This document shows positions 27,792 through 37,372 of a DNA stretch of 64,000 nt, piece after piece. The DNA comes from Lentisphaeria bacterium. Its GTDB lineage: Bacteria; Verrucomicrobiota; Lentisphaeria; Victivallales; Victivallaceae. The position numbers and the translations under genes were made by a program. A model generated the notes under the pieces. The model was given only the letters and a program-made list of their open reading frames with translations. It was not told where the DNA came from and made no database searches. The stretch covers positions 1,736,001-1,800,000 of the forward strand of contig CP091727.1 in NCBI GenBank assembly GCA_022009855.1. The letters are read 5' to 3'. Within the stretch, counting starts at the first letter, position 1, and each line of letters starts with the position of its first letter.

Positions 27792-30302
27792 TCAGAGTTT
27801 CTCCCGAAGGTTGTATTTTTCCCGAATTCTCTCGCGCAGCCGCCCGAAATCCTCGCCGGTCGGCGGAAATTCCAGCGCTTCAAACTGATCGATCACCCGG
27901 AGCGCACGCCGTGCTCCGGCGGGCGTTCCGGCCTTGAGATGCGCGAGCGCCGCCGCATAGGCCGCTTTGCCGCACCAGACCGGATCCGGGGCAATGCCGT
28001 GCCGTTTCTGATCGGCGGCCAGATAGAGCAGTCGCTCGTAGGTCTGGATCGCCGCATCGCTTTCATCACCGAGTTCCAGACACTTGCCGAGTTTGTAGAG
28101 GCTCTGGAGCACGAGCCGCGGATCGCCGGACTCCTGTGCCAGTTTCCGGTAGGTGGCGGTTGCGGCATTGAGGTCGTTGCGGTCGAGCGATTCGGAGTAG
28201 AGACTGTACCGGCAGTCGGCGATCCGGCCGTCGCAGATCTCCGCAAAAGACCGGTCGGCCGCAACTCCCGCGCCCGCCGGTAATGTTGAAGTGCGGAGGC
28301 ATAATTCCCCGCGTCGGAGTCGATGTTCCCGGCCAGCAGTGCGGCGTCGGCGCCGACGCCGCTGGCGGCGTAACGGCTGAGCAGGTTGGCCAGCAGTTTT
28401 CCTGCTTCGGCCGCGGAGCCGCGGGCAAGATGAATGCGCGCCCGGTTGAAGAGCACCTCCGCCTGGATCTCCGGAGTCTTCCCCCCGTGCGCTTTTCCGT
28501 TTCGTCGAGCAGCGCCAGCGCCCGTTCGAAATCTCCGTCGCCGCGCAGATAATCGGCCAGCTGAAGCCGTGCCTCAATCGTGCACGGGGAATCCGGATAG
28601 TTCCGGTCGAGCAGCTCCACCGCCCGCGTCGTATCGGCGGAGAGACGGCCGAAATAGGCCGACTGCATCGCCAGAAAGAGCGCCGGAGGCGCCGCCGGAA
28701 GCTTCGGATTTTCCGCCGCAAAACGGAAAAATTCCGCCGCCGCTGCCTTGAATTGTTTCAGCTCCATCGCCAGTTCCGCCGCGCTGTACAGGGCCGCCGG
28801 CGCGTATTCGCTCTTCGGATGCGCCACCAGAAACTTGAGATATTCACTGCGCGCTTCCGCCCGTCGTCCGCTCTTCTCCAGAAGCTGTGCCCGGAAGTAG
28901 TCCGCCGCGGCAGCCAGTTCCGGCCGGGTGGAACTGCGGAGAGTTTCCGCTATCGGCATCGCCTCCTTGTACGCCTGTTGTTCGAGCAGGCATTGAAGCA
29001 ACAGAAAACGGGCGGGATCGGCATATTTGCCGTTCCCCTTGCCGATCGCTTCCCGGAGGTGGCGGATCGCCTGCGCAATCCGCTTCTCCTGAAAATAGAA
29101 CTCCCCGAGCAGATAATTGCCCTCTTCGCGCTGATATGCCGTTTCCGCCTGAGACGTGAGGTATTGCAGCATCTTTTCCGCCGTCTCCCGGTCGCCCGCG
29201 TGACGGGCGGCAATCGACGCCTCGCGGGCCGCCTCCAGACGCTGCATCACCGGAACACGGTTGTCACCGGTGATCCGGACGAGAAGTTCGACGGCGCGCT
29301 TCCACTCCCCGCTTTCCGCCAGCAGCCGGGCTCCGCGCAAGATCAGCAGCGCCCGATCCCCCGCTTCCGGAAAGAATTCGATGCCGCGCAGAATGGTGTC
29401 CGCCGCCGCGGCGGGAGAGATCTTCGCCTGAAGATTGATCAGCGCGCGCAGCGCATTTCTCCGTTCCAAATCTCCTCCCGCCAGCCGGAATCCGGCGTCG
29501 AGCAGCGTTTCCGCGAACTTGAGATCCCCCTTCTTTTTCCGCAAGAGCCGCGCCTTCGACCGCCAGTTCGTACATCAGGGGATCGGGGCGGTCGCCATAC
29601 TTTTCCTGCTGCTGCGGCCAGTGGTCGCGAAACTGCTCGAAATTCCCCTGTTTCAGCGCGGAGAGCAGTCCGAGCCGGGCGTATCCCTCCGGTTCGGCGG
29701 AACGGTATTTGCCGGCCGCGAGGAGTTTCTCCGCCTCCTCCGGTTTTCCCGCCCGGATCAGTGCGTAGATCCGGGCAAGATGTGCTTGTTCCGCCCAGCG
29801 CCGCAGGTCGGCATTCTGCGTTTCGATCTCTTCGAAGTCGAAGGCCGCTTCGAGATCGCGGTTCTGTCGCAGTTTGGAGAACGCCCGGGCGAACTTCGCC
29901 GCACAGAGCAGCTCCGGATCCGAACTGTTCGCAGCCAGGGTGTTGAAGAATTTTTCCGCACCGGTGTAATCGTGTTCGGCAATCATGATCTCGCCGGGAA
30001 GCAATCCGGCGGAACTGGCCGGAAAACGACGACGGAACTCCGCCAGCAGTGTCTTTGCCCCGGCGACATCCCCGGTGCGCAGCCGGGCATCGGCCAGCTT
30101 GACCGCCGCCGCGCTCCACAGTTCGGGATTGGCTCCGGAAAGCGTCAGCGCGCTGGAATAGAAGTTGACCGCGTTGCGGTAGTCTCCGGCGGCGAACGCA
30201 TCATCACCCATCCGCAGCTCCGTCGCCGCATCGGCGGCCGAAAAGAGTTGCGGCGGCGGCCAGCAGAAGAACTGCCGTGCCGATGGTTTGGAATCTCTTC
30301 AT
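27792..30302 (-). CDS. Exported TPR-repeat protein (four frame breaks)
   Basis: About 836 residues. A signal peptide (MKRFQTIGTAVLLLAAAATL) is followed by many 34-residue TPR-like helical pairs over the whole length (for example FEEIETQNADLRRWAEQAHL, YFRAQLLEKSGRRAEARSEY, SLYKLGKCLELGDESDAAIQ). Breaks at about 30262 (extra base in the signal region), 29546 (A missing; ALAEKKKGDLKFAE), 28484 (one base missing in a G/C run) and 28277 (one base missing; ELRADRSFAEICDG). It resembles periplasmic TPR proteins that accompany Tol-like systems and probably recruits partners for the ExbBD motor. Starts 30 bases after recA. Confidence 0.75.
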
Positions 30303-30332
30303 GCGGTCAGCGCTCCGGCAGCGGGCATTCCA

Positions 30333-31412
30333 TCACTCCGCGGAGGGCTCGGCCGGCGCAGCCGATTCCTCCGGGATTTCCAGCGGTGCGGCGGCCTCGC
30401 CGCCCTTGATCGCGGCCATGATCCGGTCGGAAATCTTCCGGCAGAGCTCCGGATCGGATGCGATCAGCGCCTTGGTCTGGTCGCGCCCCTGGCCGAGCTG
30501 TTCGCCGTCGAGGCTGAACCACGAGCCGCGCTTCTCGAGAATCCCCATGTCGGTCGCCACGTCGAGCACCGAACCGGCCTTGGAGATCCCCTCGTTGTAC
30601 ATGATGTCGAATTCGGCGACCCGGAACGGCGGCGCCATCTTGTTCTTGATCACCTTGACCCGGGCGCGGTTGCCGATGATGTTCGCCGCCGCGTCCTTGA
30701 TGACGGTGGTTTTGCGGATGTCCATCCGGATCGACGCGTAGAATTTGAGCGCGTTTCCGCCGGGAGTGGTCTCCGGATTGCCGAACATCACGCCGATCTT
30801 CTCGCGGATCTGGTTGGTGAAGATAATGCAGGTCCGGCTCCGGCTCGCCGCTCCGGTGAGTTTGCGGAGCGCCTGCGACATCAGCCGCGCCTGCAATCCG
30901 ACGTGGGAGTCGCCCATCTCGCCTTCGATTTCCGCCTTGGGAACCAGCGCCGCCACCGAGTCCACCACCAGCACGTCGATTGCGTTGCTGCGCACGAGCG
31001 TGTCGCAGATGTTCAGCGCATCCTCGCCGCAGTTTGGCTGCGAGATCAGCAGATTGTCGATATCCACGCCGATCTTCCGGGCATACCCCGGATCGATCGC
31101 GTGTTCGGCGTCGATGATCGCACACTTGCCGCCCTTCGCCTGCGCGTTGGCGATCACATGGAGACAGACGGTGGTCTTGCCGCTCGATTCGGGCCCGAAG
31201 ATTTCGATGATCCGCCCGGCGGGCAGCCCGCCGATGCCCAGCGCAAGGTCGAGCGCCAGCGAACCGGTGCTGATCACCGGCACGTCGGTGCAGGCCGCCC
31301 CGGTATCTCCGAGCCGCATGATCGAACCCTTGCCGAACTCCTTCTCAATCTGGCTGATCGCAATCGCCAGGCTCTTCTCCTTATCGACGACTTTGGCTTC
31401 CTTCTCTGCCAT
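30333..31412 (-). CDS. recA: Recombinase RecA
   Basis: 359 residues, intact. Homologous recombination and SOS coprotease. Walker A is GPESSGKTT, Walker B LVVDSVAALVPKAEIEGEMGD, and the signature ALKFYASIRMDIRK is present, with FTNQIREKIGVMFGNPET loop L2 region. The C-terminal acidic tail is short and Ala/Glu-rich. It follows gyrB after 59 bases on the same strand; the small gap holds no clear LexA-type box that I can identify. Confidence 0.97.
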   Translation of the reverse strand: MAEKEAKVVDKEKSLAIAISQIEKEFGKGSIMRLGDTGAACTDVPVISTGSLALDLALGIGGLPAGRIIEIFGPESSGKTTVCLHVIANAQAKGGKCAIIDAEHAIDPGYARKIGVDIDNLLISQPNCGEDALNICDTLVRSNAIDVLVVDSVAALVPKAEIEGEMGDSHVGLQARLMSQALRKLTGAASRSRTCIIFTNQIREKIGVMFGNPETTPGGNALKFYASIRMDIRKTTVIKDAAANIIGNRARVKVIKNKMAPPFRVAEFDIMYNEGISKAGSVLDVATDMGILEKRGSWFSLDGEQLGQGRDQTKALIASDPELCRKISDRIMAAIKGGEAAAPLEIPEESAAPAEPSAE

Positions 31413-31471
31413 GGTGTGCTCCTTGTTCCTTTTTCTCTGAAAACGTTGCCGTCCCGGTTGCCGCTCCGGCG

Positions 31472-33967
31472 TCAGATATCCAGATCCTTGACGCCGGCCG
31501 CATATTTCTCGATGTATTCCCGGCGCGGTTCGACCACATCCCCCATCAGGAGGTTGAAGATCTGATCCGCCTCGATCGCATCCTCCATGCGGACTTTGAT
31601 CATCGTCCGGCTCTGCGGATCCATCGTGGTCTCCCAGAGCTGTTCGGCGTTCATTTCACCCAGTCCCTTGTACCGCTGGATGCGGAGCCCGTCCTGCCCG
31701 TTGGCGCGGACCGCCCGGAACAGCTCCTCGAGCGACTCCGCCGCCGTCTCCGGCGTGCGCGGCGTCGTCACCAGGAACTTCGCCCCGGCCTTGTCGAACA
31801 CCTGCCGCGGCGTCAGGCCGTGCGCGGCGAGATCCCGCGTCAGCGCTTCGCAGTTCGGCGCCTCGAAGATGCTCACCACATCGATGTGGCGGGCGAGTTC
31901 GGCGCTCCGTTCGGCCGCGGCTGCCGCCGCCGCCTGATCCCCTTCCGGAACCTCCGGCGCCGGTCCGCCCAGGCGCTCCTCTGCGGCGGCGATGAAGGCG
32001 TGCTGTTCCTCCGGGGTGTAGATGTATTGTTCGGTCATCGTGCCGTCGATTTCGCGCACTGTGATGTGGCTGATCGGACAGTGGCCGTCGGCGGTGATCG
32101 CCTCGAAATATTCGTTCGGCTCGACGCCGCAGCGCCGGAGTCCGGCCGCCGCCTGCGAAGCGCGGGTGTAGAGTTCGACCAGCGCGCTGAGCCGCTCCGG
32201 TTCGATCGGATTGCCGTCGGCGTCCTTGACGGTGATGTCCTCTTCGCCGAGTTTGACCAGATAGCGGTCGAGCTGATCCTCGGTGTCGATGTAGCGCTCC
32301 TGCTTCTTTCCCTTGGTGACCTTGAAGAGCGGCGGCTTGGCGATGTAGACGTACCCGGCCTCGATCAGCGGCTTCATCTGCCGGAAGAAGAAGGTCAGCA
32401 GCAGTGTGCGGATGTGCGAGCCGTCCACATCGGCATCGGTCATGATGACCACGCGGTGGTAGCGCGCTTTGGTGACGTCGAACTCCTCGCCGATGCCGCA
32501 GCCGATCGCGTAGATGAGAGACTGGATCTCCTTGTTCTCAAACACCTTGTCGGCGCGGACCTTCTCGACGTTGAGCAGTTTCCCGCGGATCGGCAGAATC
32601 GCCTGGAATCCGCTGTCGCGGCCCGATTTCGCCGAACCGCCCGCCGAGTCTCCCTCGACGATGTAGAGTTCGCAGCGGGAGGGATCGCGGTTGGAGCAGT
32701 CGGCCAGCTTGCCGGGCAGCCCGAGTCCTTCGAGCGCACCCTTTCTGCGGACGGTTTCCCGCGCCTTCTTGGCCGCTTCACGGGCCCGCGCCGCCAGCAT
32801 CGCGCTGTTGCCGATGTTCTGAGCGACCTGCGGATTCTCCTCGAGATAGGCGCCGAGCTCCTCGTTGATGACCGATTCGACGATGCCGCGCACCTCGGAG
32901 TTGCCGAGCTTGGTCTTGGTCTGCCCTTCGAACTGCGGATCGGGCACCTTGACGCTGATGACCGCCGAGAGCCCTTCGCGCACGTCCGGGCCGGAGAGCG
33001 GGGTGTCGTTCTTCATCATCGTCTTGGTGTAGTTGTTGATGGTGCGGGTGAGAGCGGTCTGGAAGCCGGTCAGGTGGGAGCCGCCTTCGATGGTGTTGAT
33101 GTTGTTGGTGTAGCTGAAGATGTTCTCGGAGGTTCCGTTGAAGTACTGCATCGCCACTTCGACGTCGATGTTGTTCCGCTCGCGATGGAAGTAGATCACG
33201 TCGGGGTGGACCAGCTCCTTGTTGTGGTTCAGCATCGCGACAAACTCCCGGATGCCGCCCTCGTAGTGGAACTTCTCGGTGCGGACCGGCTGGTCGGGCG
33301 TTTCGGCGCGTTCATCGGTGAGGGTGATGCGGATTCCGGAATTGAGAAACGCCAGTTCGCGCAGCCGCTTGGCGAGGATGTCCCAGACATAGACGGTGTC
33401 GGGGAAGATGGTTCCGTCCGGTTTGAAGGTGACCCGGGTGCCGCGCTTGGTGGTCGGCCCGAGCTCGTGGAGCGGCACGGTGGTGACGCCGCGTTCGAAA
33501 CGGATCGAATAGGCTTTGCCGCCGCGGTAGACTTCGACCTCCATCCAGTCGGAGAGGGCGTTGACGCAGGAGACGCCGACGCCGTGAAGTCCGCCGGAGA
33601 CCTTGTAGGAGTTGTGGTCGAACTTGCCGCCGGCGTGCAGGATGGTGAGCACCACTTCGACGGCGGGCTTGCCCTCGCCTTCGTGGATGTCCACCGGGAT
33701 GCCGCGCCCGTCATCCTCGACTGTGATCGAGTTGTCGGGGTGGATGGTCACTTCGATATGGGTCGCAAAACCGGCGAGGGCCTCGTCGATGGAGTTGTCC
33801 ACCACCTCGTAGACCAGGTGGTGAAGTCCGCGCTGCCCGGTGTCGCCGATGTACATCGACGGTCTGACCCGGACCGCTTCGAGCCCTTCGAGCACGGTGA
33901 TTTTACTGGCGCTGTATTCGGAACTGGAACTGCTTATGTCAACGTTGTTTTCACTCATATGGCCCAC
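31472..33967 (-). CDS. gyrB: DNA gyrase subunit B
   Basis: 831 residues, intact. ATPase domain with EVVDNSIDEALAG, DDGRGIPVDIH and GGLHGVGVSCVNALS; TOPRIM domain with LYIVEGDSAGGSAKSGRD and IMTDADVDGSHI; C-terminal RYKGLGEMNAEQLWETTMDP. About 170 extra residues between TOPRIM motifs and the C-terminus (about 590-740, including EDQLDRYLVKL and an Ala-rich EGDQAAAAAAAERS) match the insert found in Gram-negative GyrB. GTG 33967 has GGAGAGACA upstream; ATG 33958 is the alternative. gyrA is not here. Confidence 0.97.
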   Translation of the reverse strand: MGHMSENNVDISSSSSEYSASKITVLEGLEAVRVRPSMYIGDTGQRGLHHLVYEVVDNSIDEALAGFATHIEVTIHPDNSITVEDDGRGIPVDIHEGEGKPAVEVVLTILHAGGKFDHNSYKVSGGLHGVGVSCVNALSDWMEVEVYRGGKAYSIRFERGVTTVPLHELGPTTKRGTRVTFKPDGTIFPDTVYVWDILAKRLRELAFLNSGIRITLTDERAETPDQPVRTEKFHYEGGIREFVAMLNHNKELVHPDVIYFHRERNNIDVEVAMQYFNGTSENIFSYTNNINTIEGGSHLTGFQTALTRTINNYTKTMMKNDTPLSGPDVREGLSAVISVKVPDPQFEGQTKTKLGNSEVRGIVESVINEELGAYLEENPQVAQNIGNSAMLAARAREAAKKARETVRRKGALEGLGLPGKLADCSNRDPSRCELYIVEGDSAGGSAKSGRDSGFQAILPIRGKLLNVEKVRADKVFENKEIQSLIYAIGCGIGEEFDVTKARYHRVVIMTDADVDGSHIRTLLLTFFFRQMKPLIEAGYVYIAKPPLFKVTKGKKQERYIDTEDQLDRYLVKLGEEDITVKDADGNPIEPERLSALVELYTRASQAAAGLRRCGVEPNEYFEAITADGHCPISHITVREIDGTMTEQYIYTPEEQHAFIAAAEERLGGPAPEVPEGDQAAAAAAAERSAELARHIDVVSIFEAPNCEALTRDLAAHGLTPRQVFDKAGAKFLVTTPRTPETAAESLEELFRAVRANGQDGLRIQRYKGLGEMNAEQLWETTMDPQSRTMIKVRMEDAIEADQIFNLLMGDVVEPRREYIEKYAAGVKDLDI

Positions 33968-33999
33968 TGTCTCTCCAAAGGTTGTTCATGCAATGGATT

Positions 34000-34028
34000 A
34001 ACATACACCACAACCGGGCCGAATGCAA
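34000..34028 (-). promoter_or_regulatory. gyrB promoter
   Basis: On the minus strand TTGCAT (34023-34028) and TATGTT (34000-34005) are 17 bases apart, 33 bases before the gyrB start. Confidence 0.55.
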
Positions 34029-34056
34029 TTTTTCCAGCGGAAAAAGTGCACTTTTT
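34029..34056. repeat. Two overlapping palindromes upstream of gyrB
   Basis: TTTTTCC-AGC-GGAAAAA (34029-34045) overlaps the perfect 16-bp palindrome AAAAAGTGCACTTTTT (34041-34056); they share AAAAA. They lie just upstream of the gyrB -35. They could be an operator, or a terminator for the minus-strand gene upstream. Confidence 0.5.
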
Positions 34057-34121
34057 GAAGAGATTTCCTTCCCTCGGTTCCGGGGGGAGGAAGGGGCCGT
34101 CGTCAACGGTCTCCCGGCTTT

Positions 34122-35433
34122 CTACCGCTGGTGAAAGATGCCGCCGAGCTCCCGCAGCGCCGCCTGCAAGGCGGCGATGTCGACGGAGCGGACATCCTCT
34201 TCCTGCACCATCCCGGCCGCGATTCCCGCGGCCTGGCCGGTGACGAAGCAGGGGGGCATCACCCGGATCGACGACTGGATCTCGCGGTCCGACGAGAGCG
34301 CACGCCCCGGCACCAGCAGATTGCGGAGTCCAACCGGAATCATCGCCCGGTAGGGGATGCCGTAACTTTCGCCGTGCTTGAACCGGGTGGCGGCCAGCAC
34401 CTGTTCCACCCGCTTCTGCTCTTCACTGTCGAGACTGCTGGAATGGATGTCGACCGGATAGCAGCAGCGGCCGATTTCATCGGTGAAATCCGCCCGGTTC
34501 CGGTAGTCGTCGAAGGTCATCCGGTACTCGCCGCGGATCCGGCGGGTTTCGCGCACCCCGAGCAACGACGCGGTCGAAACCAGCACGGCGTTTTCGAACC
34601 CCGGCACATGTTCGCGGTAGAAGGTTTCAAAGATCCGCACCACCCGCCGCCCTTCCCGGTAGCCCCGGGTGAGGTCGTCGGGGTCGAACACGTTGCAGCC
34701 GTAGATGTGACCGAGGTTGCTGGTGGCGGTGGCGGGGCTCATCCGCGTCATGCAGACGAAGTGATGTTCGATCAGCGGGCGGTCCCCGCCTGGAGCATCC
34801 GGTGCCAGATGGCGCGGTCGGAGTTGCCGTTCCGGTACGCCTCCTCATATTTTTTGTAGTCGATGTTGGCGAACTGGGCGCAGAGGGTGGGACTCATCGT
34901 GTTGCCGGCCTTGTCGCCATATTCGAATTCCGCTCCGGCGAGCATCGCCAGCATGCCGTCGCCGGTCGCGTCGATGAACTGCTTCCCGGTAATCCGGCGG
35001 ATTCCCTGCGCGGTGGCGGCCCAGAGGGCGCGGATGCGTCCGTCATCCACCTCCGCTTCGCACACCTTGACGCCGAACAGCACCCGCACACCGGCCGCTT
35101 CGACCAGGTCGTCGAGCAGTCGCTTCATGATTTCGGCGTCGATCGCCTGCCAGGAGGCAGGTTTGCATTCCACCCCCATCCGGCGGCAGAGTTCGCGGTC
35201 GATCTCCTCATAGATGCCACCGTAGAGGAACCGTTCGCCGTCGGTGGAAGGGGCGAAGGTCGGCACCAGTCCGGAGGTCGCCAGGCCACCGAGCGTACCG
35301 GTCTGCTCCAGCAGCAGAACCCGGTATCCCCGGCGCGCCGCGGCCAGCGCGGCGGCCACGCCGGCGGGGCCGCCGCCGGAAATAACAATATCACTCTCTG
35401 CAAGCAGAGGAAAATTCCCTTTGTCGTCATCAT
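34122..35433 (-). CDS. FAD-dependent oxidoreductase (two frame breaks)
   Basis: About 437 residues of the FAD-dependent oxidoreductase family with an N-terminal dinucleotide fold (DIVISGGGPAGVAAALAAA, then VLLLEQTGTLGGLATSGLVP) and FIDATGDGMLAMLAGAEF; the C-terminal half has IPVGLRNLLVPGRALSS and PPCFVTGQAAGIAAG, the second FAD contact. Such proteins are abundant in polysaccharide-degrading PVC bacteria; the substrate is unknown. Breaks at about 35412 (one base missing near the N-terminus) and 34785 (G missing; LQAGDRPLIEHHFVCMTRMS). ATG 35433 has GGGAGA upstream. Confidence 0.8.
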
Positions 35434-35468
35434 CGTTTTGGTCTCCCGGTTGTTTTCTCTGCTAATAA

Positions 35469-35496
35469 AGTATACTGAAAATCTGAGGAAATGCAA
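35469..35496 (-). promoter_or_regulatory. Promoter of the FAD oxidoreductase gene
   Basis: On the minus strand TTGCAT (35491-35496) and TATACT (35469-35474) with 16-base spacing, 36 bases before ATG 35433. Confidence 0.6.
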
Positions 35497-35507
35497 CTTG
35501 TTTCGGA

Positions 35508-35527
35508 ATTTTGTTATGTAACAAAAT
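35508..35527. promoter_or_regulatory. 20-bp palindrome, probable operator
   Basis: ATTTTGTTA-TG-TAACAAAAT: 9-base perfect arms around a 2-base centre, ending 12 bases upstream of the -35 of the FAD oxidoreductase promoter. Size and symmetry fit a dimeric HTH regulator site. Confidence 0.55.
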
Positions 35528-35558
35528 GTACCAGGACGGCGGCACAGGCGGCAGAAAC

Positions 35559-35596
35559 AAAAAAGCCGGAGGAGGAGACAGGGCTCCTCTCCCGGC
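35559..35596 (-). terminator. Rho-independent terminator of the pfp-gatC-gatA transcript
   Basis: On the minus strand a 13-bp stem with two mismatches (35565-35577 with 35584-35596) and a 6-base loop is followed by six T residues (35559-35564), starting 15 bases after the gatA stop. Confidence 0.75.
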
Positions 35597-35610
35597 GGGA
35601 AGCGTGAATG

Positions 35611-37058
35611 TCACGCCCGCAGGAAGCTCTCCGAAACCTGGAGCAGTTTCGCTTCCCGCGAGGGCGGGGGCGAAGAACTGGATTCCGACCGGCATGCCGG
35701 TGGCGTCGTCGTTCCCGGCGGGAACGCTGATGCCGCAGTTGCCGGAGAGGTTCAACGCGATGGTGAAGATGTCCGAGAGGTACATCTGAAGCGGGTCGGA
35801 CTTTTCGCCGAACTTGAACGCGACGGTCGGCGTGGTCGGTGCGAGCATCACGTCGCACTGCCGGTAGGCCTCTTCAAAATCGCGCCGGATCAGCGTGCGC
35901 ACCTTCTGGGCGCGGAGGTAGTAGGCGTCGTAGTAACCGCTGGAGAGCACGTAGGTGCCCAGCAGGATGCGCCGCTTGACCTCGCTGCCGAATCCTTCGC
36001 CGCGGGTCTTGAAGTAGGTGTCGACCAGGTCGCGCCCCTCCTTGCGGTCCCCGTAGCGGATGCCGTCGAACCGGGCGAGGTTGGCGCTCGCTTCGGCGGT
36101 GGCGATGATGTAGTAGACCGCGACCGCGTACTTCGTGTGGGGCAGGCTCACTTCGACCGGTTCGGCACCGAGCGCCTTGATCCGGGCGATCGCCTGCTGC
36201 ATGACCGCTTCGACGCCGGCGGAGAGGCCGGAGCCGGAGAAGTACTCCTTCGGCAGGCCGACCCGGAGCCCCTTGAGCGCGTTGCCCGCGTTGCGGACCG
36301 CGTCGGCAAAACCGCCCGCCGGATCCGGCAGCGAGGTGGAGTCCATCGGGTCGTGCCCGGCGATGGTGTCGAGCAGAATCGCCGCATCGAGCACGTCATG
36401 GGTCATCGGCCCGATCTGATCGAGGCTGGAGGCGAAGGCGACCAGTCCGTTGCGGGAGACCCGCCCGTAGGTCGGCTTGGCCCGACGATGCCGCAGAAGG
36501 CGGCGGGCTGGCGGATCGAACCGCCGGTGTCGGAGCCGAGCGCAGCCGGGGCGAACCCCGCCGCGACACAGGCTGCAGAGCCGCCGGAGGACCCCCGGGA
36601 ACCCGGCTGGTGTCGCGCGGATTGGCGGTCTTCTGGAACGCGCTGTTTTCGCAGCTCGAACCCATGGCGAACTCATCCATGTTGAGGCGCCCGAAGGGGA
36701 GGAAGCCGCGGGCGCGGAGCCGGGCGACCGCGGTTGAATCGTACGGGGACTTGACCGGAGCAAGGATCTTCGAGGCGCAGGAGCAGGTCTCTCCTTCGGC
36801 GACGATGCAGTCCTTGATGCCGACGGGGATGCCGTCGAATTCGCTCTTCGGTTTCCCTTCGCGGCGTCGGCGGTCGGAGGCCTCCGCCTCCGCCAGCACC
36901 CGTTCGGGGTCGATGTGGAGGAACGCCTTGATTTCGCCGTCCTTCCGGCGGATGCGGTCGAGGTAGCCGTTCACCAGTTCGACGGCGGAGAACTCCCCGG
37001 CGGCCAGCGAGGCGGCCAGCGCGTGGATCGGCTTGTCGCAGAAATCGGTTTCCGGCAT
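35611..37058 (-). CDS. gatA: Asp/Glu-tRNA amidotransferase subunit A (three frame breaks)
   Basis: Amidase subunit of GatCAB, which converts Glu-tRNA(Gln) or Asp-tRNA(Asn) to the amide. About 482 residues. Amidase signature with the catalytic Ser-cis-Ser-Lys: Lys in GIPVGIKDCI, GGSSGGSAACVAAGFAPAA, GSDTGGSIRQPAAFCG. Breaks at about 36592 (G missing), 36482 (G missing; GIVGAKPTYGRVSR) and 35646 (G missing; PALAGEAKLLQVSESFLRA then TGA). Starts right after gatC. gatB is not in the window. Confidence 0.9.
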
Positions 37059-37059
37059 T

Positions 37060-37365
37060 TCAGTTCATCCCTTCTCCCGGCAGCACCTGCGGGACCCGGA
37101 TCAGGTCGCCGTTCATCAGGGCCGGGGCGTTGGCGAGCATGCGCTCGCGGCCGAACGGCTCGCCCGCGACATCCTCGCGCCATACGTTGGAGAGCGGAGC
37201 GGCGTGGGCGGTCGGTTCGACGCCGGTCAGGTCGAGTTCGCCGAGTTCCGCGATGTACGCCACGATGTTCTCCAGGTCCTTCTGAAGCGCGGCGGCCTGC
37301 CCGTCCGGAATTTCCAGTCGGGCGAGCTCCGCCACGTAGCGAATGTCGATATCGCTCTTTTCCAT
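37060..37365 (-). CDS. gatC: Asp/Glu-tRNA amidotransferase subunit C
   Basis: 101 residues, intact. Starts MEKSDIDIRYVAELARLEI, the standard GatC start; contains LENIVAYIAELGELD and ends with the conserved LRxDxxxxx-like region and DLIRVPQVL. GatC stabilises GatA. One base separates its stop from gatA's ATG, so the two are co-translated. Together with an AspRS in the window this suggests amidation-dependent Asn-tRNA and/or Gln-tRNA formation. Confidence 0.92.
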   Translation of the reverse strand: MEKSDIDIRYVAELARLEIPDGQAAALQKDLENIVAYIAELGELDLTGVEPTAHAAPLSNVWREDVAGEPFGRERMLANAPALMNGDLIRVPQVLPGEGMN

Positions 37366-37372
37366 TGTAACC

